This document shows positions 16,836 to 25,724 of a DNA stretch of 64,000 bases, piece after piece. Position numbers and translations under genes: made by a program. This stretch comes from Alphaproteobacteria bacterium (GTDB lineage Bacteria > Pseudomonadota > Alphaproteobacteria > Rhizobiales > Aestuariivirgaceae). The stretch spans positions 1 to 64,000 of the forward strand of contig JAHEFB010000106.1 in NCBI GenBank assembly GCA_024640405.1, in the 5' to 3' direction. Position 1 is the stretch's first letter, and every line of letters starts with the position of its first letter. Under the pieces are notes generated by a model, which was given only the letters and a program-made list of their open reading frames with translations, searched no databases and had not been told where the DNA came from.

Positions 16836-17729
16836 ATGACCCAGACGGACAAGCAGCAAACCCGAATACAGGCATTGCCGATCTGGCAGGCAAGCATAGA
16901 CGTATCGCCGCTGCACGGCGGACTGAGCAATGAGAGTTTCGTGGTCACCCACGCAGGTGAACGCTATGTCGTCCGCTTTGGCCAGGACTTTCCGTTCCAT
17001 CATGTTTTTCGCGACCGCGAAGTCATGGCCGCACGCGCAGCACACGCCGCCGGCTTTGCTCCGGAACTGGTTCACGCAGAACCTGGCGTGATGGTGTCAC
17101 GGTTCATAGATGGCAAGACCTATGGCGAGGCAGATGTCCAGGACAATCAAGAGGATATTGCGAAATTGATGCGCCGGTTTCATGAAACAATGGCGCCGCA
17201 TGTCAGTGGAGCAGGGTTCATATTCTGGGTATTTCACGTCATTCGCGACTATGCCGGCACACTCGCTGCCGGCGACAGCCGAATGAGTGCCGAGTTGCCG
17301 CGATACCTGGAACTTGCCAGGGCACTGGAAGACCCACAGGTGCCGATGCCGATCGTTTACGGGCATCATGATCTGTTGCCGGCCAACTTTATTCATGACG
17401 GCTCTCGATTGTGGCTGATTGATTTTGAGTATGCCGGTTTCGGAACCGCCATGTTTGACCTGGCAGGCGCCACCTCGAACGCGGGTTTTGATGCTGCGCT
17501 GACAACTGATTTTATGACTTGCTATCTGGGACAGAAACCTGATGCAGCAGTGATGCAAAGCCATGCTGCCATGCAGTGCGCGTCGTTGTTGCGCGAGGCC
17601 ATGTGGAGCATGGTATCGGAGCTATATTTGAACGCCCCGGGCGTCGACTATGTCGCCTACACAACTGAAAACCTCGAAAGACTGGCTCAAAGTCTTGATG
17701 CCTACCAGACGGCTTATGGAAAGGTTTGA
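16836..17729 (+). CDS. Choline-kinase-like phosphotransferase (APH fold)
   Basis: A 297-residue relative of the protein encoded at 10877-11785. The catalytic loop is 'YGHHDLLPANFI' (H-x-D-x4-N) and the metal Asp is in 'LWLIDFEYAGF'. ATG 16836 follows the permease stop by four bases, so it belongs to the transport operon and probably phosphorylates or traps an imported amino-alcohol such as choline. No strong ribosome site is visible, consistent with coupling to the permease gene. Only six bases separate it from the next gene. Confidence 0.82.
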   Translation: MTQTDKQQTRIQALPIWQASIDVSPLHGGLSNESFVVTHAGERYVVRFGQDFPFHHVFRDREVMAARAAHAAGFAPELVHAEPGVMVSRFIDGKTYGEADVQDNQEDIAKLMRRFHETMAPHVSGAGFIFWVFHVIRDYAGTLAAGDSRMSAELPRYLELARALEDPQVPMPIVYGHHDLLPANFIHDGSRLWLIDFEYAGFGTAMFDLAGATSNAGFDAALTTDFMTCYLGQKPDAAVMQSHAAMQCASLLREAMWSMVSELYLNAPGVDYVAYTTENLERLAQSLDAYQTAYGKV

Positions 17730-17735
17730 CGCCTG

Positions 17736-20177
17736 ATGCCTGTTCCGACAGATGCACAGATTGTGGTTATAGGAGGCGGTATTATTGGTTGCTCGACCGC
17801 CTATCATCTTGCCCGCGATTACAACGCAGATGTAGTGTTGCTGGAACAGGGCCAGCTGACGTCGGGTTCCACCTGGCACGCTGCCGGACTGGTGGGGCAG
17901 TTGCGCTCGTCAGCTTCGATTACCCAGGTTCTTAAATATTCAGTCGATCTGTATAAAAGCCTCAAGCAGGAAACCGGTCTGGAAACCGGTTGGAAAATGA
18001 CCGGCTGCCTGCGGCTTGCCAACAATGAAAACCGCTGGACGGAGTACAAGCGTCTCGCCACCACCGCCGGCAGTTTCGGCATGGACATGCATCTAATCTC
18101 GCCCGAGGAAGTCAAGAAGATGTGGCCCCTGCTGCACGTGGATGACCTGGTGGGTGCCAGTTGGCTGCCGACCGATGGTCAGGCCAGCCCGTCGGATATT
18201 ACCCAGTCGCTGGCCAAGGGGGCCCGCATGCATGGCGCCAACCTGATTGAAGGCGTACGGGTCACCGGATTTCAAATGGATGGCGACCGCATAACGGCGG
18301 TTGAGACGACCGAAGGCACGATACGGTGCGAGAAAGTTGTCAACTGTGGCGGGCAGTGGGCCCGGCAGATCGGGGCCATGGCAGGCATTAATGTTCCGCT
18401 TCAGCCTGTGAAACACCAGTATGTCATCACAGAGAAAATCGATGGGCTGGCAACCGATGCACCGACAATTCGCGATCCCGACCGCTTCACCTATTACAAG
18501 GAGGAAGTCGGCGGGCTGGTGATGGGCGGATATGAGCATAATCCGATTGCCTGGACCACCGGCAACGTTCCGGATGAGTTCCAGTTCCAGTTGTTTGATG
18601 ACGACTGGGAGCATTTCGAACAGCATATCGAACAGGCTGTGCAGCGCGTGCCGGCGTTCGAGACGGCCGGTATCAAGCAGATGATCAACGGGCCGGAAAG
18701 TTTCACGCCAGACGGCAATTTCATTCTCGGATCAGCACCCGAATGCGCAAATATGTATGTTGGTGCCGGCTTTAACGCATTCGGTATTGCGTCCGGAGGA
18801 GGTGCCGGCTGGGTGCTGGCGCAATGGGCGATATCCGGCGAAGCGCCCATGGATCTCTGGGTGGTCGACATCCGCAGGTTCTCCGGTCTTTACGAGGATC
18901 GCGACTGGGTATGCGAGCGAACCCTGGAAGCCTATGGCAAGCATTACACCATCGGATTCCCGCATGAAGAATATACCTCTGGCCGCCCGCGCATCATCTC
19001 GCCATTGTATGAGCGCCTGAAGCAACATCGCGCGGTCTTCGGCTCCAAACTGGGATGGGAGCGGCCCAACTGGTTTGCGCCTGAGGGCATGGAGCAACAC
19101 GACATTTATTCCATGGGGCATCAGAACTGGTTTGCGCCGGTTGCCGAAGAACACAGGCTGGTGCGTGAAAGTGCAGGCATTTTCGACCAGTCGTCATTCG
19201 CCAAGTATGAATTGACGGGGTCAGGCGCCGGCGCAGCACTCAACTGGATTTGCGCCAACAATATTACCAAAGGTCCTGGACGGTTGACCTATACCCAGAT
19301 GTTGAATTCACGTGGCGGCATCGAATGCGACCTTACGGTCGCGCAGTTGGCTGATGATCGCTTTTACATTGTCACTGGCACCGGCTTTCGCGCCCACAAT
19401 GCGGCCTGGATCAGGGATCATTTACCTGAGGGTTGCGACGCGCGGCTGGACGACGTCACCGAACAATTCGGAACCCTGTCCCTCATGGGGCCACGCTCGC
19501 GCGACATTCTGTCAGCCGTGACGGATCATGATGTTTCCAGTCAGGCTTTCCCGTTCGGCCATGTTCGCGAGATTGAGATTGCCGGCCACCCGGTTCGCGC
19601 ATTGCGGGTGACCTATGTTGGTGAGTTGGGATGGGAATTGCATCTGCCCATTGCTGCGACGGGAGATGTGTTTGACAGCCTGATGGCAGCTGGTGCGGAA
19701 TGTGGGGTGCGTCCGGTTGGTTATCGCGCCCTTGAATCGCTGCGGCTGGAAAAAGGCTATCGTGCCTGGAGTTCTGACATAACGCCGAACGACACCCCGT
19801 TTGAGGCGGGCCTCGGCTGGGCGGTGAAGTTGCGGTCGGAGGTTGATTTCATGGGCCGAGCAGCCTGTGAGCGGGTAGCCAACCAGCAACTCGGCAAGAA
19901 ACTTGCCTGTTTTACGGTGGAGGATCCAGCAGTGGTATTGCTGGGCCGCGAGACCATTCTGCGAAATGGCCGGTTCGCCGGGTATCTCAGCAGCGGAGGT
20001 TTCGGACACACGGTCGGCAAACCCATCGGTCTTGGGTATGTTCGCAACCCGGATGGGGTTGATGATGATTGGCTGACAAAGGGCGATTACGAACTGGTCG
20101 TGGCGACCGAACGTGTACCTGCGGTACTTCACCTTGATCCGCTCTATGATCCTGCGTCGAAGCGCGTAAAATCCTGA
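17736..20177 (+). CDS. FAD-dependent dimethylglycine/sarcosine dehydrogenase-like enzyme
   Basis: The 813-residue protein has an N-terminal DAO-type FAD domain ('VVIGGGIIGCSTAYHLA' from residue 10) and, in 'GSTWHAAGL', a His in the place where this family covalently binds FAD. A central FAO_M-like region follows, and from about residue 440 to the end a GcvT/aminomethyltransferase domain that passes one-carbon units to tetrahydrofolate. It should oxidatively demethylate an N-methylated glycine (dimethylglycine or sarcosine). Its place at the end of the betaine uptake operon supports betaine catabolism. Size is normal for the family. Confidence 0.9.
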   Translation: MPVPTDAQIVVIGGGIIGCSTAYHLARDYNADVVLLEQGQLTSGSTWHAAGLVGQLRSSASITQVLKYSVDLYKSLKQETGLETGWKMTGCLRLANNENRWTEYKRLATTAGSFGMDMHLISPEEVKKMWPLLHVDDLVGASWLPTDGQASPSDITQSLAKGARMHGANLIEGVRVTGFQMDGDRITAVETTEGTIRCEKVVNCGGQWARQIGAMAGINVPLQPVKHQYVITEKIDGLATDAPTIRDPDRFTYYKEEVGGLVMGGYEHNPIAWTTGNVPDEFQFQLFDDDWEHFEQHIEQAVQRVPAFETAGIKQMINGPESFTPDGNFILGSAPECANMYVGAGFNAFGIASGGGAGWVLAQWAISGEAPMDLWVVDIRRFSGLYEDRDWVCERTLEAYGKHYTIGFPHEEYTSGRPRIISPLYERLKQHRAVFGSKLGWERPNWFAPEGMEQHDIYSMGHQNWFAPVAEEHRLVRESAGIFDQSSFAKYELTGSGAGAALNWICANNITKGPGRLTYTQMLNSRGGIECDLTVAQLADDRFYIVTGTGFRAHNAAWIRDHLPEGCDARLDDVTEQFGTLSLMGPRSRDILSAVTDHDVSSQAFPFGHVREIEIAGHPVRALRVTYVGELGWELHLPIAATGDVFDSLMAAGAECGVRPVGYRALESLRLEKGYRAWSSDITPNDTPFEAGLGWAVKLRSEVDFMGRAACERVANQQLGKKLACFTVEDPAVVLLGRETILRNGRFAGYLSSGGFGHTVGKPIGLGYVRNPDGVDDDWLTKGDYELVVATERVPAVLHLDPLYDPASKRVKS

Positions 20178-20438
20178 GCGGCTGTTATCCGCGATTACCG
20201 ATAGACCGGCTCATGTCGGCGGTGCCCTTTCAATCGCTGTTTTGACTTCGCTCAAAGCCTCGTCTGCCGCACTGCGCTAGATTGACATCATCGGATCGCT
20301 CGACAGCTGGTGAAAGTTGGTTTCGCGAAGGAATTTCGTTGGAACAGGTGCCCTGGCAATTGCAGCGGGACCCGGTTCTTATTGTTTCGCTGACGACGGT
20401 GATTTTTCGTCACCATATGAAGCAAGGGGAATCTCAAC

Positions 20439-20924
20439 TTGCGTACATTGATTGTCTATTACTCCCGCACCGGAACCACGGCCACGATTGCCAGGGCGTT
20501 GGCTAGTCGGCTGGACGCGAACATGGCCGAGATTACCTGCGCCAGATACTCAGGCGGTATCTGGCGATATCTGCGGGCTGGTTATGACAGTGTCCGCGGT
20601 AACCTGCCTGAAATCGAGATGCCGGTGTTTGATTCTGATGAGTATGACCTTTTGTTGGTCGGCACGCCGGTCTGGACCAGCTACCCGGCACTGCCTATCA
20701 GAGCTTTCCTGGACCGAAAACCAGACCTTCCCGGGCGGATTGCGGTTTTCCTGACCCACGGCGGTCATTCACCTCCGCAGGCTTGCATCGACAAGCTTGC
20801 CGAATTGCTGCCGGCGCCAATTGAAGCAAAGCTTGCCTGCAACAGCGCTCAGGTCACGGCGGGCAAGTACGCTGACGATGTCAACGATTTCGCCACCAAA
20901 CTTGAAAAACGGTCAATTAAATGA
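20439..20924 (+). CDS. Flavodoxin
   Basis: A 161-residue flavodoxin-fold protein with the FMN phosphate loop 'YSRTGTTATIA' at residues 8-18 and 'LLVGTPVWTSYPALPIRAFL' for the isoalloxazine side. AGGGGA lies upstream of a TTG start at 20439. It is a cytoplasmic one-electron carrier or quinone-reductase-like protein; partners are unknown. The 261 bp before it contain no gene that I can see. Confidence 0.85.
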   Translation: MRTLIVYYSRTGTTATIARALASRLDANMAEITCARYSGGIWRYLRAGYDSVRGNLPEIEMPVFDSDEYDLLLVGTPVWTSYPALPIRAFLDRKPDLPGRIAVFLTHGGHSPPQACIDKLAELLPAPIEAKLACNSAQVTAGKYADDVNDFATKLEKRSIK

Positions 20925-20999
20925 CGTTGGCGCACTTTGGCCGTGGAATTCAGATATTTTCGGCACGATGCCCTAGCAATTCACGTCAATGACGGATAA

Positions 21000-21019
21000 C
21001 ATATTCACAAATTTATATG
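21000..21019. promoter_or_regulatory. Candidate ATATTC-type operator before the first lactamase-fold gene
   Basis: CATAT-TCACAAATTT-ATATG is an inverted repeat 15 bp before the preferred start codon. It contains the ATATTC half site also seen before the dsr and sox genes. Confidence 0.4.
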
Positions 21020-21034
21020 TTTGGAGTGTCTGTC

Positions 21035-21949
21035 ATGCTTGATCGTCGCGAATTCCTTGCCACCACGATTGCGGCCGGGGCCGCGCTGCCTGCGCTGAAC
21101 TCGCCGGTGTTTTCAAAATCATCGTTTCCAGTCGGCAAGGCTACAATTGACATTGTCAGTGACGGCCATCTCGAACTGCCGACCAGCATGGTGTTGGGCC
21201 GTGTGCCGGAGGCTGATCGTTCCGCTTTCCTGGCTGCCAATAATTTACCTGATGATGTGGTTCGGTCCGCGCTCAATCTGACACTGTATCGCGATGGCGA
21301 TAGAACTGTGTTGTTTGATGTCGGATCTGGTCCCAACTTTATGCCGAGTGCAGGCAAGCTGGGCCAGGCGCTGGAAGCGGCCGGTATCGTTGCAGACGAT
21401 GTGACCCATGTTGTGTTCACCCATGCGCACCCTGATCACATATGGGGAGTACTGGATGACTTTGATGAACTGATGTTTGCCAATGCCCAGTACCTGATGT
21501 CGGTGCCGGAGTGGGATTACTGGTTCGATCCGGAGACTGTCAACAAGGTGCCGGAAAATCGTCAGTCGTTTGCAGTGGGTGCCAGGCGCAACATGGCTGC
21601 CATTGAAGACAAGTGTTCCAGGTTCAAGGCGGGCGAGGAAATTCTGCCGGGCATTGCCGCAGTCGATACGGCCGGGCACACCCCCGGACATACGTCATTT
21701 CATTTGAAACAGGGCAGCGAAAATGCGATGGTTATCGGCGATGTGATCACCAATCCGCTGTATTCGTTTTCGAATCCTGATTGGCAAATGGGAACCGACA
21801 GCGACCCGGCACAGGGAGTAAATACCCGCAAAATGCTGCTGGACCGGATGGCTTCGGAGAAAATGCAAATCATCGGATACCACCTGCCACATCCAGGCAC
21901 AGGGTATGTTGAACGCAAAGGGTCTGCCTACGCCTATGCCGCATCGTAA
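21035..21949 (+). CDS. Exported metallo-beta-lactamase-fold hydrolase
   Basis: A 304-residue protein with the intact metal-binding motif THAHPDH at 129-135, a further His in 'AGHTPGHTSFH', Asp in 'VIGDVI' and a late 'GYHLPHPG'. The N-terminus 'MLDRREFLATTIAAGAALPA' looks like a twin-arginine signal. I chose ATG 21035, with GGAG eight bases upstream, over ATG 21017, which sits inside a candidate operator. The substrate is unknown. Nearby sulfur genes make a periplasmic thioester, sulfur ester or persulfide substrate possible. It precedes a second lactamase-fold gene by 16 bp. Confidence 0.85.
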   Translation: MLDRREFLATTIAAGAALPALNSPVFSKSSFPVGKATIDIVSDGHLELPTSMVLGRVPEADRSAFLAANNLPDDVVRSALNLTLYRDGDRTVLFDVGSGPNFMPSAGKLGQALEAAGIVADDVTHVVFTHAHPDHIWGVLDDFDELMFANAQYLMSVPEWDYWFDPETVNKVPENRQSFAVGARRNMAAIEDKCSRFKAGEEILPGIAAVDTAGHTPGHTSFHLKQGSENAMVIGDVITNPLYSFSNPDWQMGTDSDPAQGVNTRKMLLDRMASEKMQIIGYHLPHPGTGYVERKGSAYAYAAS

Positions 21950-21965
21950 GGGAGACTTGCTGGTT

Positions 21966-22925
21966 ATGAATTTCGTACGCAATATCATGGCTGTGCTGAT
22001 TCTGTGTTTGCTTCCATTACCGGCAAACGCCGATCAGAATATTCCCGATCAGTATCCGGCTTCGCTGCTGTATTCGAAGCCGATTGAAGTGATCCCCAAC
22101 GTGTGGACGTCAATAGGGGCGACGGCGCCCCCCGGTTACGACAATGCCGGGCACAACAACAATCTCAGCTTCCTTGTGACTGGCGATGGTGTAATCGTCA
22201 TAAACGGTGGCGGCAGTTATGGTCTTGCCCACGACCTGCATGCCGAAATCAAAGTCATCACCGACCAGCCGGTCAAACTCGTCATCAATGAAAACGGCCA
22301 GGGGCATGCAGCGCTTGGCAATTGTTACTGGGCAGAACAGGGTGTCACGATACTGGCCCATGAGGACGCTGCCGAGGAGTTCAGGACAAACGGCCATCAG
22401 ATACTTGAAGCCGCAAAGGCCCGTTTGAAGGACAGGGCCGACAAGACCTGCGTGAAAGAACCGGACGAAACCTTTTCCGACAGGAAGGATGTATCCCTTG
22501 GTTCAATGAAGGTCGAAGTTCTGCATCTTGGGCCTGCCCACAGTGCCGGCGACACCCAGGTCTGGTTGCCTGATGAAAAACTGGTAATCGCAGGTGATAT
22601 GGCCTTTCACGAACGGCTTTTGCCGATCTTCGATGATACCGACACCGCCGGTTGGCTGGAAACCTGGGAGAATGAGTTTGAAAAACTGGGTGCAGTCTAT
22701 GTGATACCCGGCCATGGTCATCCGACCAACATGGCGCAGGTGCGCCGCTATACCCACGATTACCTGGTCTATCTACGTGGCAAGATCAAACAACATATCG
22801 ACGCGGGCGGCGGTCTGGACGAGGCATTCTATGTGGATCAGTCGCCCTACAAGCATCTGCACACATTTGACGAACTCGCCACCCGCAATGCCGGTCGGGT
22901 GTTTCAGCAGATGGAGTTTGAGTAA
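21966..22925 (+). CDS. Periplasmic metallo-beta-lactamase-fold protein with a degenerate metal site (SoxH-like?)
   Basis: This 319-residue protein has a clear signal peptide (1-22, 'LPANA'). The fold is recognisable from 'LVTGDGVIVINGGGSYG', 'LGPAHSAGD', 'VIAGDMAF' and 'PGHGHPT', but the expected H-x-H-x-D-H is replaced by 'NENGQGHA' (residues 108-115). Three or four of the usual zinc ligands are therefore missing, while the later His and Asp ligands remain. SoxH of Paracoccus is a periplasmic protein of this superfamily, but I cannot assign orthology. It may bind one metal, another metal, or act as a non-catalytic binding protein. Confidence 0.75.
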   Translation: MNFVRNIMAVLILCLLPLPANADQNIPDQYPASLLYSKPIEVIPNVWTSIGATAPPGYDNAGHNNNLSFLVTGDGVIVINGGGSYGLAHDLHAEIKVITDQPVKLVINENGQGHAALGNCYWAEQGVTILAHEDAAEEFRTNGHQILEAAKARLKDRADKTCVKEPDETFSDRKDVSLGSMKVEVLHLGPAHSAGDTQVWLPDEKLVIAGDMAFHERLLPIFDDTDTAGWLETWENEFEKLGAVYVIPGHGHPTNMAQVRRYTHDYLVYLRGKIKQHIDAGGGLDEAFYVDQSPYKHLHTFDELATRNAGRVFQQMEFE

Positions 22926-22981
22926 CCGGTCCGCACTAACCCTCTTGAGCGAACGTTTCGTTTGATATAAAGAACACTCCT

Positions 22982-22987
22982 GAATAT
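22982..22987. promoter_or_regulatory. ATATTC half site before the first YeeE-type transporter gene
   Basis: GAATAT (ATATTC on the minus strand) lies 40 bp before the transporter start. Only one half site is clear, so this is the weakest member of the set described in the findings. Confidence 0.25.
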
Positions 22988-23027
22988 TTGCAGGCACCGG
23001 CGCTGCAGCAACCACTGGAGTGTTTAG

Positions 23028-24137
23028 ATGATTGAACAACTTGATCTGCTGCGTGAAGAACACGGCACATCTGCATTGGTAGTGTGGGGTGCATTCATTG
23101 TTGGTGTGCTTTTTGGCGTAGTCGCTGAATTCAGCCGATACTGCGCGCGCGCAGCTCTAGCGGAGTGGGTGCCGGGCGACGAGCGCTCCAAAGCGGCCCG
23201 TAGTGGCCATCCGCGTTCAAAACAGTACATGGCTGCCGTGCTGGTTGCATTGGCCGGCACACAGATTTTGTTCGTTTCGCAGAACATAGACCTTGCGCAA
23301 TCGATTTACTGGTCTGTTCCGATCCGCCCGGTAGCACTGGTTGCAGGCGGGCTTTTGTTCGGTGTTGGCATGGTTCTGGCCGGCGGTTGCGTATCGCGGC
23401 AACTGGTTCTGGCGGCATCAGGCAATGGCCGGTCCGTCATTACCCTGCTGGTCACTGGTGTCGCTGGGTATGCCACCTTGCGGGGCATCCTGCCCTATCC
23501 CCGCATCTGGCTGGAAAACATCTGGTTGCTGGAGACCTCACCCGCGCAATTGTATGATGCCACGATTGTTTCACCAGTACATGTCTCCTTAGCCATCGCA
23601 ATTGTCTTGGCGGGACTCCTGACGCTGCTGATCCGGAAATCCGGCACGCGGGGGGTTGCAACCGGAGCGGCGGTTGGCCTGGTTATCGTTGCCGGCTGGG
23701 CTGTCACGGGCATTGTCGGCGCTGATGAATTTGAACCCACCCAACTCGCCTCGCTCAGCTTTGTGGCTCCCGCCGGTGAGGCCATTCAGCACCTGATGAT
23801 CTTTACCGGCGACACCATTCGCTTTTCTGTTGCTCTGCCTGGTGGTGTGCTGGCCGGCGCATTGTCCAGCGCGCTGATCGGGCGCCGCTTCCGCCCCCAG
23901 GGTTTCACTGCGGAAAACTCCTTGGCCCGGTACCTTGCGGGTGGGTTGCTGATGGGATTTGGTGGCGTGACGGCGCTTGGCTGTTCGGTCGGGCAGGGTC
24001 TGTCCGGCATCAGCACGGCGTCACTGTCTTCGGTCTTGGCGGTGTTGGCGATTGCCGCAGGTGGTTATGGCATGATGCGGTTGCGCAACCCCCGCATCCA
24101 GGCGGTTGTTGCGACTGGTCTGCAACCTGCTGAATGA
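23028..24137 (+). CDS. YeeE/YedE (TsuA-like) sulfur transporter 1
   Basis: This 369-residue membrane protein has about nine to ten hydrophobic segments and the three cysteine sites of the family: Cys39 in 'SRYCARA', a second in 'LAGGCVSRQL' and a third in 'LGCSVGQGLSG'. In the characterised thiosulfate transporter TsuA such cysteines line the path and pass the ion along by hydrogen bonding. Thiosulfate or a similar sulfur ion is therefore the likely cargo. GGAG lies eight bases before ATG 23028. It is convergent with transporter 2. Confidence 0.85.
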   Translation: MIEQLDLLREEHGTSALVVWGAFIVGVLFGVVAEFSRYCARAALAEWVPGDERSKAARSGHPRSKQYMAAVLVALAGTQILFVSQNIDLAQSIYWSVPIRPVALVAGGLLFGVGMVLAGGCVSRQLVLAASGNGRSVITLLVTGVAGYATLRGILPYPRIWLENIWLLETSPAQLYDATIVSPVHVSLAIAIVLAGLLTLLIRKSGTRGVATGAAVGLVIVAGWAVTGIVGADEFEPTQLASLSFVAPAGEAIQHLMIFTGDTIRFSVALPGGVLAGALSSALIGRRFRPQGFTAENSLARYLAGGLLMGFGGVTALGCSVGQGLSGISTASLSSVLAVLAIAAGGYGMMRLRNPRIQAVVATGLQPAE

Positions 24138-24178
24138 AGCCTGCAGCAACGCTCGGTCTGTTATACCAAAGGACGTAA

Positions 24179-25276
24179 TTACACATCAGGTTGCCTGCGC
24201 ATCAGCCGGTTGAGTGAATCGTGAAATCCCTCGCGCAGGGAGCCGTATACCAGAATCTGCAAGCCGATCCAGGATCCGCAAAACATGCCCGTCAGGGCAA
24301 CAGGTGCAGTGAAGGCCAGCAGCGAAGCAGCCGACAGGCCTTGCCCCACGGTGCAACCTACCGCAGTGACCCCGCCAAATCCCATCAATGCACCGCCAAG
24401 TATCTGCCGGCGCATTTCACGTGCATCGTCACATGCTTCCCAGCGAAAGTGGCGCTGGACCAGAGTCGTGATAGCGGCGCCCGCTATGACCCCGGTTACG
24501 GCGCCGACACCGAATTGCAGGGATGCGCCTGTAGCCGTCATCACGTAGACCAGCGTATCTCCCGGCGGTCCGGTGAAGGTGAATGATTCCAGCCGATGCG
24601 GATCAAACGGGTCATTGGCGAGATATCCGGTGACGAACCAGCCGGCAACAATGGTAATGCCGACAATCATACCGGCCACAAGAAAGCGCGGCGAAGCCCG
24701 CAGGTCACGGCTTGTCAGAGCCGCGGCTGCAATGGCGGTTGCGATCAGGTAGGCCCAGAGATGTTCACCGCCTCCTAATTGAGCTGCAAAGGTGTGTGCG
24801 ATGCCCGCAGGTTGATCGAGCTGTGCGGGAATATCGAAGAGATAGACCCGCAAATAGGCAGACAACCCGTTCATCGTGGCATAAGCGGTAATGCCCAGCA
24901 CGAAAAAGGTTACAAAGGATTTCAGATCGCCACCGCCCACACGGGCGAGGGTACCGTAACCGCAGGTGCCGACCAGAGACATTCCCAGACCGAACAGAAA
25001 TGAGCCGAAAGCTGTAGCCAGCAAGGTTGTCGGCGAGATCAGGTAGAAGCTTCCGGCAATACTTATGACACCGGCCTGGTCCAGCGCGTAGGTGCCGGCA
25101 ATGGCTACGGCAATTGCCAGTCCCCAGGCCGATATTCGACCACGGCTACCGCCCAGGCAGGCATCTTCAATGGCGCCAAGCGTACAAAACCGTCCCCAGC
25201 GGGCAGCGAAGCCCAATGCCATACCACCAGCCAATCCGCCTATGGCGGCAATGGTGCCTGGAGACAGTTCGGTCAT
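24179..25276 (-). CDS. YeeE/YedE (TsuA-like) sulfur transporter 2
   Basis: The 365-residue minus-strand protein has family cysteines in 'FCTLGA', 'GTCGYG' and 'GCTVGQGLSA'. The second site differs from the 'GGCxSR' seen in transporters 1 and 3, so this is probably a separate subfamily with another substrate or direction. AGGGAGAA precedes ATG 25276. It is encoded between the other two transporters, facing transporter 1 tail to tail and transporter 3 head to head. Confidence 0.85.
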   Translation of the reverse strand: MTELSPGTIAAIGGLAGGMALGFAARWGRFCTLGAIEDACLGGSRGRISAWGLAIAVAIAGTYALDQAGVISIAGSFYLISPTTLLATAFGSFLFGLGMSLVGTCGYGTLARVGGGDLKSFVTFFVLGITAYATMNGLSAYLRVYLFDIPAQLDQPAGIAHTFAAQLGGGEHLWAYLIATAIAAAALTSRDLRASPRFLVAGMIVGITIVAGWFVTGYLANDPFDPHRLESFTFTGPPGDTLVYVMTATGASLQFGVGAVTGVIAGAAITTLVQRHFRWEACDDAREMRRQILGGALMGFGGVTAVGCTVGQGLSAASLLAFTAPVALTGMFCGSWIGLQILVYGSLREGFHDSLNRLMRRQPDV

Positions 25277-25724
25277 CGGCTAACTTCTCCCTGAGCAATA
25301 AACTCCTAAAGGGGTCTGTATGGTATGAACCAATTTGTCCGGATACAAGGCTCGACTTTACAGAAAACCCTCTGGTTCTCAGCAACTTGCAACGCTGCGA
25401 CTGTGCAAATTGATAATATCCATCATGCCATCATGCCAGTATCACCATCTCTGCGATAGGCTTCACTCAATCGGGGGAAGTAAAACCGGTCAATTGCAGA
25501 ATTCCAACGCGTCTTGGCCGATGATGTCACACCGCCCTGCATGCTCAAGAACGCCAGATTTGCGACGGACCTCGCGTTGGTTTGTGTTCATTTGAAACGT
25601 CCTCCCGCTCAGGACTGGAAGTCACCGGATGTGTCCCGCCAGTAGGTGCCATCTACATAGTCCATTGACACATTGTAAAACTTGAATATGTTTATATGCG
25701 ATATCTTAGGGGAGGACTCAGCAC
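25277..25724. other. 448-bp divergent intergenic region with an ATATTC-type site
   Basis: This region separates transporter 2 from transporter 3 and should hold promoters for both. I find no supported gene. At 25682-25698 CTTGAATATGTTTATATG carries GAATAT plus a second ATATG, similar to the site before the lactamase-fold gene at 21000. A strong ribosome site (GGGGAGGA) follows for transporter 3. Confidence 0.5.
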
